A stretch of DNA of 64,000 nt from Alcaligenaceae bacterium (lineage in GTDB: Bacteria > Pseudomonadota > Gammaproteobacteria > Burkholderiales > Burkholderiaceae_B). Under the pieces are notes generated by a model. That model was not told where the DNA came from and did not search any database. It worked only from the letters and a program-made list of their open reading frames with translations. Positions 6,838 through 15,495 of the stretch are shown here, one piece after another. A program made the position numbers and the translations under genes. Numbering within the stretch: the stretch's first letter is position 1; every line of letters begins with the position of its first letter. The DNA is taken from contig JACCES010000003.1 in the NCBI GenBank assembly GCA_013416455.1, positions 248,001 to 312,000 on the forward strand. The letters run 5' to 3'.

Positions 6838-8979
6838 TCAGGCGCCGGCGTTGCCGCCACCCTCGCCTTGCTGTACTTCGATACCGCCGATGGCCTTGAT
6901 GGACAGGCGCAGGCGGCCCTTGTCATCGGCCTCGATGACCTTGAAGCGGACGATCTGGCCCACCTTGAGCACATCGTTGATGTTGGCGATGCGGTAGTTG
7001 GCGATTTCCGAGATGTGCAGCAGGCCGTCGCGGCCGGGCAGGACCTGGACGATGGCGCCGAAATCGAGCAGGCGCAGGACGGGGCCTTCGTATTCTTCAC
7101 CCACTTCGACGTCCGCCGTCAATTCCTTGATGCGGCGCTCGGCTTCGCGGGCCTTGTCGAGATCGGCGCTGGCAATGGTGATGTTGCCATCGTCGTTGAT
7201 GTCGATCTGCGTGCCGGTTTCTTCGGTCAGCGCCCGGATGGTGGCGCCGCCCTTGCCGATGACATCGCGGATTTTTTCGGGGTTGATCTTGAGCGTGAGC
7301 ATGCGCGGGGCAAACTCGGACAGCTCGGTGCGGGAACCTTCCAGAGCCTGGCGCATCGCTTCGAGGATGTGCAAGCGGCCTTCGCGGGCCTGAGCCAGCG
7401 CAACCTGCATGATTTCCTTGGTAATGCCCTGAATCTTGATATCCATCTGCAGGGCAGTGATGCCGTTGACCGTGCCAGCCACCTTGAAATCCATATCGCC
7501 AAGGTGATCTTCATCGCCCAGGATGTCGGTCAGTACGGCAAACTTGCCGCCTTCCTTGATCAGACCCATGGCCACACCCGCCACGTGTTCGCCCACGGGA
7601 ACGCCGGCGTCCATCATTGCCAGGCTGCCGCCGCAAACCGACGCCATCGACGACGAACCGTTGGACTCGGTGATTTCGGACACAATTCGGATGGTGTACT
7701 GAAACTCTTCAGGTGCCGGCAGCAACGGAGCCAGCGCGCGCTTGGCCAGGCGGCCATGACCGATCTCGCGGCGCTTCGGCGCACCGAAACGGCCGGTTTC
7801 GCCCGTGGCAAAAGGCGGGAAGTTGTAATGCAGCATGAAGCGGTCGCGCGATTCGCCCATGATGGAATCGATGATCTGTTCGTCCTGCTTGGTGCCCAGC
7901 GTGGCGGCGACCAGCGCCTGCGTTTCGCCGCGTGTGAACAGCGCGCTGCCATGCGCGCGCGGCAGCACGCCCAGGCGGATGCTGATGGGACGCACCGTGC
8001 GGGTGTCGCGGCCGTCGATACGGGGCTCGCCGTTCAGGATCTGGCCACGCACGATCTGGCCTTCCAGATCGAACAGAATGTTCTCGACCTCGACCGCGTC
8101 GGGGGCTTCTTCGCACTTGGCGGCGGCGTGCTCGGCCAGCTTGGCCTTGACGTCGGTGTAGACATTGCGCAGAGCGTTGGTGCGCTGCTGCTTGCTGCGG
8201 ATCTGGTAGGCGGCCTTGAGGGCGTCCTGGGCCGCGGAACTGACGGCGATGTTGAGCGCATCGTTCTTCGCAGGCGGCTGCCAGTCCCATTCGGGCTTGC
8301 CGGCTTCGGCCACCAGGTCGTGAATGGCGTTGATGGCCGCCTGCATCTGCTCGTGGCCGAACATCACGCCGCCCAGCATGACCTCTTCGGACAATTGGCG
8401 AGCTTCGGATTCGACCATCAGCACGGCTTCTTCAGTGCCCGCCACTACCAGATTCAGGGAAGAGTCCTGCAACTGCGCAGTGGTGGGGTTCAGCACATAT
8501 TCGCCCCCAATATAGCCAACACGCGCGGCGCCAATCGGGCCGTTGAATGGCAAACCCGAAATCGCCATGGCCGCGGAGGCGCCGATCATAGCGGGAATGT
8601 CGGGATCGATCTCGGGATTCACCGACACCACATGCAGGATGACCTGCACTTCGTTGTAGAAGCCTTCGGGAAACAGCGGGCGCAGCGGACGGTCGATGAG
8701 CCGGGAAGTCAGGGTTTCTTTTTCGGACGGCTTGCCTTCACGCTTGAAGAAGCCGCCGGGAATGCGGCCGGCCGCATAGGTCTTTTCAACATAATCGACG
8801 GTCAGGGGAAAGAAATCCTGGCCCGGCCGGGCATTCTTGGCGCCGACCACGGTTGCGAGCACGCAAGTGTCATCCACTGTCACCAGTACCGCACCCGACG
8901 CCTGACGAGCAATCTCGCCGGTTTCCAGCGTCATAGTGTGCTGACCGTACTGGAACGATTTGCTCACTTTATTGAACAT
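6838..8979 (-). CDS. pnp: polynucleotide phosphorylase
   Basis: PNPase degrades RNA 3' to 5' using phosphate and is a core of the RNA degradosome. The 713-residue product is of normal size (E. coli 711). Order: first RNase PH domain (about 12-145), an alpha-helical linker, second RNase PH domain (about 325-460) with FAPRRRE-like core [20 protein letters not shown] domain with [11 protein letters not shown] (about 560-610), and C-terminal S1 domain (about 620-690). GGAAAAACA precedes the ATG. It follows rpsO with a hairpin/T-tract between them, as in E. coli, where this junction is an RNase III and terminator control point. Confidence 0.98.
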   Translation of the reverse strand: MFNKVSKSFQYGQHTMTLETGEIARQASGAVLVTVDDTCVLATVVGAKNARPGQDFFPLTVDYVEKTYAAGRIPGGFFKREGKPSEKETLTSRLIDRPLRPLFPEGFYNEVQVILHVVSVNPEIDPDIPAMIGASAAMAISGLPFNGPIGAARVGYIGGEYVLNPTTAQLQDSSLNLVVAGTEEAVLMVESEARQLSEEVMLGGVMFGHEQMQAAINAIHDLVAEAGKPEWDWQPPAKNDALNIAVSSAAQDALKAAYQIRSKQQRTNALRNVYTDVKAKLAEHAAAKCEEAPDAVEVENILFDLEGQIVRGQILNGEPRIDGRDTRTVRPISIRLGVLPRAHGSALFTRGETQALVAATLGTKQDEQIIDSIMGESRDRFMLHYNFPPFATGETGRFGAPKRREIGHGRLAKRALAPLLPAPEEFQYTIRIVSEITESNGSSSMASVCGGSLAMMDAGVPVGEHVAGVAMGLIKEGGKFAVLTDILGDEDHLGDMDFKVAGTVNGITALQMDIKIQGITKEIMQVALAQAREGRLHILEAMRQALEGSRTELSEFAPRMLTLKINPEKIRDVIGKGGATIRALTEETGTQIDINDDGNITIASADLDKAREAERRIKELTADVEVGEEYEGPVLRLLDFGAIVQVLPGRDGLLHISEIANYRIANINDVLKVGQIVRFKVIEADDKGRLRLSIKAIGGIEVQQGEGGGNAGA

Positions 8980-8993
8980 TGTTTTTCCTTACA

Positions 8994-9042
8994 AAATAAA
9001 AAAACCGTGCACGCCACGACCTGAATCGTAGCGCCCACGGTT
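8994..9042 (-). terminator. rpsO-pnp intergenic hairpin with T-tract
   Basis: On the minus strand AACCGTG (9042-9036) pairs with CACGGTT (9009-9003) around an inner stem CTACGA/TCGTGG, followed by a T-rich run to about 8994. It is a partial terminator or an RNA-processing site between rpsO and pnp. The T-tract immediately precedes the pnp ribosome-binding site. Confidence 0.65.
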
Positions 9043-9068
9043 GTATCCTGGGGAACCAGCCCCTGGCG

Positions 9069-9338
9069 TCACTTACGCAGACCGAGCTTTTCGATCAGTG
9101 TGCGATAGGAATCAGGGCTGCGACCCTTGAGGTAATCGAGAAGCTTGCGGCGGCGGCTGACCATGCGCAGCAGGCCGCGGCGGGAGTGGTGATCTTTCTT
9201 GTGTGCCTTGAAGTGATCCGTCAGTTCGTTGATGCGGGCCGTAAGAAGGGCCACCTGCACTTCAGGGGAACCCGTGTCGCCCTGGGCGCGCTGGAATTGC
9301 GAAACGATTTCAGACTTGTTGATGTCGGTAACTGCCAT
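9069..9338 (-). CDS. rpsO: 30S ribosomal protein S15
   Basis: The 89 residues are fully typical. S15 is a primary 16S rRNA-binding protein of the central domain of the 30S subunit. Hallmarks are [35 protein letters not shown] and the C-terminal [23 protein letters not shown]. In other bacteria it represses its own translation through a 5' leader structure; no such structure was verified here. pnp lies downstream on the same strand. Confidence 0.99.
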   Translation of the reverse strand: MAVTDINKSEIVSQFQRAQGDTGSPEVQVALLTARINELTDHFKAHKKDHHSRRGLLRMVSRRRKLLDYLKGRSPDSYRTLIEKLGLRK

Positions 9339-9498
9339 TTTTTGACCTCAGTGGACTTGCGCAAGGGCCGAGGTGCCCTGGCGTGCGAAAAAAGAAAATT
9401 ATACACCGCGCGGCGGCCTCTTGCGCGGCTGGCATCCGGCGAAGATATGGATCAAAATCGATCCATCCCCGATGAAGCCGGCGCAAGGAGACAGCCGT

Positions 9499-10041
9499 AT
9501 GCCCCGATACCATTCCATCCATGCTGGAACACGGCAGGCGCGACGCCTTCTGTGTCTGGTTTTCACCTCAGGCGCCCTGGGCCTGCTGGGTGCCTGCGGC
9601 ACCATGAAAGACATTCCGCCCGGCACCGCCATGGCGGAAGTCCAGGGGCGGTATGGCGCCCCCACCGTCGAATGCCCTTTGCCGGACGGCACACGCCGCG
9701 CCGTATGGAGCACCGCGCCCATGGGGCAATATGCCTGGGCGACGACCATCACGGCGGATGGCCGTGTGGGCCAGGTCGAACAGATCCTGACCGACGCCGC
9801 CTTCGAACAGGTCAGGTCGGGCACCTGGGACCGCCAGCGTCTGCAATGCACCTTCGGGCCGCCGGCGGAAGTCTCGGTGGTCGGCCTGCCGAGTTCACGC
9901 CATCTGATCTGGAGCTACCGCTACCGCCAGGCGGGCGCCTGGAATTCACTGATGCACGTCTATCTGTCCAAGGACGGCCTGGTCACCCGCGTGCACCCCG
10001 GGCCCGATCCCCTGTTCGAGCCAAGGGAATTCCCCATGCAG
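9499..10041 (+). CDS. putative outer-membrane lipoprotein
   Basis: ATG at 9499 is chosen because AAGGAGA lies just upstream and the next residues form a lipoprotein signal: Arg-rich n-region, hydrophobic stretch (17-29) and lipobox LLGAC with Cys33. Upstream in-frame codons give no signal. The product is about 180 residues. The mature part has GTMKDIPPGTAMAEVQGRYG and WSYRYRQAGAW, a plan like small SmpA/OmlA-type lipoproteins, but I do not assign a family. It diverges from rpsO and ends about 30 bp from the end of pssA, which is convergent. The stop codon TAA is at 10042-10044. Confidence 0.75.
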
Positions 10042-10076
10042 TAAGCCCGCCGCCCCGAAGCCGGGTGCGCCGCCGC

Positions 10077-10898
10077 TCAGCGCGGCGGTTCGTCGCGCGG
10101 CGCTTCGCTGGCGGGCGCGGAAGCATCATCCTGCACGCTGTCGATGCGCATGCGCGTCAGGTCGCGCGCCCGCTTCCATCGCCAAGCCATGATGACCCAG
10201 CCCGACAGGCCATAAAGCACGAACAGGCCGAAGAGCGCCAGGGGAGGATTCGCCGATACGAACACGAACGCCCCGACCAGCACCAGCATCACCCAGAAGG
10301 GTACGCTGCGGCCCAGGGCGAACGATTTGCCACTGTAGAACGGCGCATTGCTTACCATGGCCAGGCCGGCGTAGACGGTCAGCACGAAGGCGATCCAGGG
10401 CACGGCGTTCACCGAGAGCGACAGCTTGTTGTCGACGGCCAGCCAGACGAAACCCGCCATGAGGGCCGCGGCGGACGGGCTGGGAAGGCCCTGGAAGAAC
10501 CGCTTGTCGACGACGGCGATGTTGGTGTTGAAGCGCGCCAGCCTGAGGGCGGCGCCCACCACGTAGATGAATGCCGCCAGCCAGCCCCAGCGCCCCAGCC
10601 CCTGCAGGGCCCAGATGTACATGACCAGCGCCGGGGCGATGCCGAAGGAAATCATGTCCGCCATGGAGTCGTACTGTTCGCCAAAGGCGGACTGCGTATT
10701 GGTAAGCCTTGCGACCCGGCCGTCCATGCCATCGAAGACCATCGCCAGGAAGATCGCAATCGCCGCCATCTCGAAGCGCCCGTTCATTGCCTGGACCACC
10801 GCATAGAAGCCGGCGAACAGGTTCGCGGTGGTGAAGGCGTTGGGCAGCAGATAGATGCCGCGGCGGCGCTTGAGATCTTCGGGCGGGAGATTATGCAT
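10077..10898 (-). CDS. pssA: CDP-diacylglycerol--serine O-phosphatidyltransferase
   Basis: This inner-membrane enzyme makes phosphatidylserine from CDP-diacylglycerol and serine. The CDP-alcohol phosphotransferase signature is complete: DGMDGRVARLT followed by FGEQYDSMAD. The length is 273 residues with about seven hydrophobic segments and a charged tail. ATG at 10898 lies 5 nt after the psd stop, so psd and pssA form one operon. The product of one enzyme is the substrate of the other, giving phosphatidylethanolamine. The start was placed at MHNLPPEDLKRR because upstream in-frame residues overlap psd. Confidence 0.96.
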   Translation of the reverse strand: MHNLPPEDLKRRRGIYLLPNAFTTANLFAGFYAVVQAMNGRFEMAAIAIFLAMVFDGMDGRVARLTNTQSAFGEQYDSMADMISFGIAPALVMYIWALQGLGRWGWLAAFIYVVGAALRLARFNTNIAVVDKRFFQGLPSPSAAALMAGFVWLAVDNKLSLSVNAVPWIAFVLTVYAGLAMVSNAPFYSGKSFALGRSVPFWVMLVLVGAFVFVSANPPLALFGLFVLYGLSGWVIMAWRWKRARDLTRMRIDSVQDDASAPASEAPRDEPPR

Positions 10899-10902
10899 CG
10901 GC

Positions 10903-11574
10903 TCAGCCTTTCTGGTCTTGGATGGCGGCGGGAAGGTCGGCCAGCGGCGTACTGGTGGCCTGCACCTTGTCGCCGATGGCGACTCTGGGACGCGAACCCG
11001 GCGGCAGGTAGACATCGACCCGCGAACCGAAACGGATGAAGCCATAGCGCTGGCCGGCATAGAGTTCGTCGCCGGCCTTGGCATAGCAGAGAATGCGCTT
11101 GGCGATCAGGCCGGCCACCTGCACGGCGGTGACGACATGGCCTTCGGGCGTGCGCAGGACCATGGCATTGCGCTCGTTTTCGAGCGAGGCCTTGTCGAGC
11201 GCCGCATTGAAGAACTTCCCGGCAAAATAGTTCACCGCCAGCACCTTGCCCTTGACGGGCGCACGGTTGGAGTGCACGTTGAACACGTTCATGAATACGC
11301 TGATCTTGATGGCATCGCGGTCGGCGTAGGGATCGCGGACTTCCTCCACCGCGACGATGCGGCCATCGGCCGGCGACAGCACCGCGAGTTCGCCCTGCGG
11401 CGCCACGCGGGACGGATCCCGGAAGAACTGCAGCACGAACAGCGACAGCAGCCAGAAGATAATGGACAGCCCCGGCCACCAGATGGTGACGAGCAGGGAA
11501 ATGATGACGATGCCGGCGAGGAAAGGCCAGCCTTCGCGCGCAATGAGCGGATGGGGATAAGGTGGTTTATTCAT
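10903..11574 (-). CDS. psd: phosphatidylserine decarboxylase proenzyme
   Basis: It converts phosphatidylserine to phosphatidylethanolamine at the inner membrane and uses a pyruvoyl group made by self-cleavage. The 223-residue protein is the short form. Two hydrophobic segments lie at 19-50. The cleavage motif FGSR places the break between Gly183 and Ser184, giving a short alpha chain. The conserved [13 protein letters not shown] is at 95-107. It is the first gene of the psd-pssA pair. Confidence 0.96.
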   Translation of the reverse strand: MNKPPYPHPLIAREGWPFLAGIVIISLLVTIWWPGLSIIFWLLSLFVLQFFRDPSRVAPQGELAVLSPADGRIVAVEEVRDPYADRDAIKISVFMNVFNVHSNRAPVKGKVLAVNYFAGKFFNAALDKASLENERNAMVLRTPEGHVVTAVQVAGLIAKRILCYAKAGDELYAGQRYGFIRFGSRVDVYLPPGSRPRVAIGDKVQATSTPLADLPAAIQDQKG

Positions 11575-11613
11575 CGTAGGTCGAAGAATAACCGATATGT
11601 TACGGGCATTGTT

Positions 11614-12453
11614 TCACAGAAATATGACCAGGGGCACACCGGCATGCACGGGGTGTGCCTGGACATGGGCCGGCGCCCCGTAGACCCGCTGCAATAGTTC
11701 CGGGCGCAGCGCGGCGGAAGGCCGGTCGCATTCCAGTATGCCGCCGTCCGCCATGAGCGCAAGCCGGTCGCAGTACAGGGCCGCCAGATTCACGTCATGC
11801 AGGACGATCAGGACGCCCGCCCCCACTCCATCGGCCGCCTGCCGGGCGGCGCGCAGCAGCCCGTGCTGGTGCGCCGGGTCCAGGCTGGAGGAAGGCTCGT
11901 CCAGCAACAGATAGCAGCCCCGCCCCCCCGCGCGGCCGGCGGCGAGCAGCTGCGCCAGGGTGCGCGCAAACTGCACGCGCTGCTGCTCGCCGCCCGACAG
12001 TTCGGGATAGCGGCGGGCCCACAACGTGGCGATATCCGCCTGTGCAACGGCATCATCCAGCAACAGGCGGCACTGCTCGCGGGACAGTTCCGGGAAAGGA
12101 TACAGGCCCATGGAAACGACTTCGTCCACACCCAGGTCGAAGGCCAGCCCCGGTTTCTGCGGCAGGACGGCGCGCATGCGCGCCAGCTCGGCGACGGGGA
12201 GGCTGACGAGATCCCGGCCATTGACCGTCACCGGGCAGCGCCGATGCAGAGCGGGATCGATGCGCAGCTCGCCGGCCAGGGTGGACAGCAGCGTGGACTT
12301 GCCCGCGCCGTTCGCGCCCAGAATGCCGAGCATCTCGCCCGGATGCAGGTCGATCGACACGTTGTCGAGCACGCGCACGCCGCCGCGCACGATGGAAAGA
12401 TGGCGACAGGAAATGCCGGCCGCACTGCTTAAGGACATATCCGGATTGCTCAT
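11614..12453 (-). CDS. hmuV: haemin ABC transporter ATPase HmuV/BhuV
   Basis: The 279-residue ABC ATPase powers haem import with HmuU. Walker A GANGAGKST is at 46-54, signature LSGGEQQ at 152-158, and Walker B YLLLDEP at 181-187. The H-loop histidine is in VLHDVN near 219. It is last in the hmuRSTUV order, 16 nt after hmuU. The two diagnostic residues before the D-loop (SSSLDPAHQ) and the placement support the haem subfamily over siderophore FecE relatives. Confidence 0.94.
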   Translation of the reverse strand: MSNPDMSLSSAAGISCRHLSIVRGGVRVLDNVSIDLHPGEMLGILGANGAGKSTLLSTLAGELRIDPALHRRCPVTVNGRDLVSLPVAELARMRAVLPQKPGLAFDLGVDEVVSMGLYPFPELSREQCRLLLDDAVAQADIATLWARRYPELSGGEQQRVQFARTLAQLLAAGRAGGRGCYLLLDEPSSSLDPAHQHGLLRAARQAADGVGAGVLIVLHDVNLAALYCDRLALMADGGILECDRPSAALRPELLQRVYGAPAHVQAHPVHAGVPLVIFL

Positions 12454-12469
12454 TGTGTTGGCGGGCGGC

Positions 12470-13594
12470 TCAAGCGGGAGCGCTGCGGACTCTCAGCAGC
12501 AGCCAGAGGAAGAAAGGCCCGCCGATCAGGCTGGTGACCAGGCCGATGGGCAGTTCGGCGGGGATCACGGCGACCCGTGCCAGCCAGTCGGCCAGCACCA
12601 GCAGCAGCGCCCCGCCCACGGCGGAAACAAGCAGGCAATAACGATGATGGGCGCCCAGCACCATGCGTACCAGATGCGGCACCACCAGACCGACGAAGCC
12701 GATGCCGCCCGTCACGGCCACCAGCGGCCCGACCACGAGCGCAATGACCACCATCAGCCGGCGGCGCAGGGGCTTGAGCGCATAGCCCAGATGGGCGGCT
12801 TCGCGCTCCCCCAACAGCAGCGCATTGAGCGCCTTCCATTGCAGGCACAGCCAGACCAGCAGGGCCAGCGTCCACGGCCCGAGGAAAGCCACCACCTGCC
12901 AGGTTCCGCCCGCCAGGCTGCCCAGGCTCCAGAAGGTCAGATCGCGCAGTTGTCTGTCATCGGCGGCATAGGTCAGCAGGCCGATGCCGCTGCCGGCGAT
13001 GGCATTCACGGCGATGCCGGCGAGCAGCAGCCCGGCCATGCCCGGGTGGCGCCGGCCCAGCAGGTAGGCAAGAAAGGTGGCCAGAAGGCTGCCGGCAAAC
13101 GCGGCAAGGGCGATCACCGCAAAACTGCCCGCGGTCAGGACGATGGCAATGACGGCGCCCAGCGCGCCGCCCGATGAAATGCCCACCAGCCCGGGCTCCG
13201 CCAGGGGATTGCGGAACAACGCCTGCATGGCCACCCCCGTCACGGCCAGCGCCGCGCCCACCACGGCGCTGAAGAGCACGCGCGGCAGGCGGATATCGAG
13301 CAGCACCTGCCTGAGAATGGGGGGCGCCTCGTCAGCGGGGCCCAGGATGAGCGCCGGCAGTATTTTCCAGGAGATGTCGACCGCGCCGCTCATTGCCGCC
13401 GCCACAAGGGCGAGCGCCAGCGCCGCCATCAGGCCGCCCAGCACCACCCAGAGCTTCGCCGCGCGGCCGGCCAGGGACTGCCAGCGATCCCGCCACGAAA
13501 GATTCCGCACGGCCCAGCCTCCACCCGGCCGCCCGAAGGAGGCCGGAGCCCCCTCGGGGGGCAACGAACGCAGTAAGCGTGGGGGTCGTTGCAT
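12470..13594 (-). CDS. hmuU: haemin ABC transporter permease HmuU/BhuU
   Basis: This FecCD-family permease (374 residues) has about ten membrane helices. Characteristic stretches are ILRQVLLDIRLPRVL, GLVGISSGGALGA and VTGGIGFVGLVVPHLVRM, the last being the coupling region that contacts the ATPase. ATG at 13594 begins 1 nt beyond the hmuT stop codon, which indicates translational coupling. The N-terminal 35 residues before the first helix are Pro/Gly-rich and longer than usual. Confidence 0.94.
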   Translation of the reverse strand: MQRPPRLLRSLPPEGAPASFGRPGGGWAVRNLSWRDRWQSLAGRAAKLWVVLGGLMAALALALVAAAMSGAVDISWKILPALILGPADEAPPILRQVLLDIRLPRVLFSAVVGAALAVTGVAMQALFRNPLAEPGLVGISSGGALGAVIAIVLTAGSFAVIALAAFAGSLLATFLAYLLGRRHPGMAGLLLAGIAVNAIAGSGIGLLTYAADDRQLRDLTFWSLGSLAGGTWQVVAFLGPWTLALLVWLCLQWKALNALLLGEREAAHLGYALKPLRRRLMVVIALVVGPLVAVTGGIGFVGLVVPHLVRMVLGAHHRYCLLVSAVGGALLLVLADWLARVAVIPAELPIGLVTSLIGGPFFLWLLLRVRSAPA

Positions 13595-13595
13595 C

Positions 13596-14414
13596 TCAGT
13601 TCGACGCTTCCCGCAGCAGTCCGACCGCCTCGGCCACACGCGGCCCCATGCCCAGCAGCAGGAGATCATCGACGGCAATCACCCTGCCCTCGTCCGCCGC
13701 CGGGGTGGCGGCCACGCCGGGACGGGCGGCGAAAGCGGCCAGGCCGCCGGCGCTTTCCGCCGACATCGTCGTGGTGATGATCATTTCAGGGGCCAGCGCA
13801 ACCATGGCTTCCTCGGACAAGGGCTTGTAGCCCTGGCCGCCGGCCGCGACGTTCTCCAGCCCCGAGAGCGCAAGCAAGGCATCGGCCGAGGTGCCCGCGC
13901 CCGCCGACAGCAAGGGCCCGCCGCGATGGATCACGATCAGGGCCTTGCGATGCCGGGCGGACGCCGCCGCCACGTTTTCGAGCGAGGCCTCGATGCGCGC
14001 CCGCAATCTTTCGCCGGCCTCTTCCACGCCCAAGGCGGCCGCGACATCCCGCACCCGCTCGTACAGGGAATCGACTCCCGGCCGGTCGGACACGGTCACG
14101 ACGCTCACCCCCATGGCGCGCAGACGCTCCAGCACTTCCGGCGGCCCGGCGTTCTCGGAGACGATCAGCAGATCGGGCCGCAGCGAAAGCACGCCTTCGA
14201 GGGACAGGCTGCGGTAGTACCCCACGCGCGGAAGCTGCGTGGCCGCCTCGGGGTAAAGGCTGGACGCATCGTCCGCGACCAGGCGGTCGCCTTCTTCCAG
14301 CGCATAGACGATCTCCGTAACGCTGCCGCCCAGGCTGATGACGCGCTCAGCGGCGGCGGCCAGCGGCGATGCCAGCAGCAGCACCAGCAGAACGGCCAGC
14401 ACCCGCAGCATCAT
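13596..14414 (-). CDS. hmuT: periplasmic haemin-binding protein HmuT/BhuT
   Basis: The 272-residue class III solute-binding protein delivers haem to HmuUV. The signal peptide is LRVLAVLLVLLLASPLAAAA with cleavage near residue 21. Mature landmarks are RVISLGGSVTEIVYALEEGDRLV and IHRGGPLLSAGAGTSADAL. The start ATG (14414) overlaps the hmuS stop as ATGA, which favours it over upstream codons. A second ATG directly follows at 14411. Confidence 0.94.
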   Translation of the reverse strand: MMLRVLAVLLVLLLASPLAAAAERVISLGGSVTEIVYALEEGDRLVADDASSLYPEAATQLPRVGYYRSLSLEGVLSLRPDLLIVSENAGPPEVLERLRAMGVSVVTVSDRPGVDSLYERVRDVAAALGVEEAGERLRARIEASLENVAAASARHRKALIVIHRGGPLLSAGAGTSADALLALSGLENVAAGGQGYKPLSEEAMVALAPEMIITTTMSAESAGGLAAFAARPGVAATPAADEGRVIAVDDLLLLGMGPRVAEAVGLLREASN

Positions 14415-15457
14415 GCCGCCAGTGGTATCGGACAATAACTTTCCAGCAAGCCGCGCCATTGCGGGAGCTCCGGTTGACCAGGTTTACGAGCGCCGAAGAA
14501 CTGTACGATCATCTCGCCATCGGAGGTGAAGCATTCGAGCGAGGTGACCCAGCCATCGACCGTGGGCTTGTTGACCACCCAGGCGCCGGCGATGGCCTGG
14601 GTGTTCAGATGCAGGTTGAAGTGCGGTTCCAGGATGTTGAACCAGGGGCCGGTGCGCCGCAGCGCCTTCACCGGGCCGGAATGGATCTGGATCATGCCGT
14701 GATTGCCGACAAAGCACATGAACGGAATGTCGCCGGCCGCCACGTCGTTGAGCATGCGCTCGGCCGTTTCGACCGGAACCTGCTGGGCGAGATCGGCGCC
14801 GACATCGCGCAGCGCGGTCAGCCGGGCGACGCGGTAGCGTTTGAGCAGGCCGGAGAATTCGTGCGTGTCCTGCATGGCAAGCCATTCGTCGCGCAAGGCC
14901 GGCGGCGCGGCGTCCACGGAATCGCCTTCGGCCCGCGACAGGGGCTCGGTCACCGGCCAGGCGGGCCGGTCTTCGGTGAAGCGCTGCACCAGCGCATCCC
15001 ACGCGGCCTCATCCGTTTCGGGCGTGCAATAGACTTTGTGCACCGCCATGCCGGCGCGATCGAAGAACTGCAGAGACTTGCGGCCATCGGCCCGCACCGC
15101 CCAGGCGTGCGCCCAGTCGCTGAAGAACATGCGCAGATCGATATCGGGCCCCAGCACGATACCCATGGTCTTGCCCGCGCGGATATCCTGATACTGCCCA
15201 TGGCGCTCATGCACGCACCAGTCATTGCGCGTCAGGGCCATGACGCGGCCCAGGGAGCCGAGTTCACGGAAGACGTCCTGAGGCGGCGTACGCAGAGCGG
15301 TGGCTTCCAGGCCGCCCGCGCCTGCGGCAACCAGCTCCAGTTCCGACACGCCCAGCTGCACCGCGATATTGCGGATGCGCGCCTTGGGTTCCTGTGCGAC
15401 GGCGGCCTGATACCGGCTGCGCAGCAGCCCGGCCGCCTCATGGTCTTTGAACAGCAT
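14411..15457 (-). CDS. hmuS: haem-degrading/trafficking protein HmuS/BhuS
   Basis: The 348-residue cytoplasmic protein belongs to the HemS/ChuS/PhuS family, which accepts haem after import and in some members opens it. Two repeated halves are visible, each with a DWAHAW- or FVGNHGMIQIHSGPV-type strand. The proposed haem-ligand His lies in the second half. It overlaps hmuT by 4 nt and starts 38 nt after the receptor gene stop. Confidence 0.93.
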   Translation of the reverse strand: MLFKDHEAAGLLRSRYQAAVAQEPKARIRNIAVQLGVSELELVAAGAGGLEATALRTPPQDVFRELGSLGRVMALTRNDWCVHERHGQYQDIRAGKTMGIVLGPDIDLRMFFSDWAHAWAVRADGRKSLQFFDRAGMAVHKVYCTPETDEAAWDALVQRFTEDRPAWPVTEPLSRAEGDSVDAAPPALRDEWLAMQDTHEFSGLLKRYRVARLTALRDVGADLAQQVPVETAERMLNDVAAGDIPFMCFVGNHGMIQIHSGPVKALRRTGPWFNILEPHFNLHLNTQAIAGAWVVNKPTVDGWVTSLECFTSDGEMIVQFFGARKPGQPELPQWRGLLESYCPIPLAA

Positions 15458-15469
15458 ATAAATCCTTAT

Positions 15470-15488
15470 GAGAATGCGAACTATTCCC
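15470..15488 (-). promoter_or_regulatory. weak Fur-box-like site between hmuR and hmuS
   Basis: GAGAATGCGAACTATTCCC agrees with the GATAATGATAATCATTATC consensus at about 12 of 19 positions and resembles the site upstream of hmuR. It lies in the 38-nt gap before hmuS. It could allow a second iron-controlled start, but no promoter elements are evident. Confidence 0.25.
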
Positions 15489-15495
15489 TATCATA

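Noticed and set aside
6868-9024. A 718-codon plus-strand frame antisense to pnp.
   Set aside because: It is a shadow of pnp, whose product is unmistakable on the minus strand.
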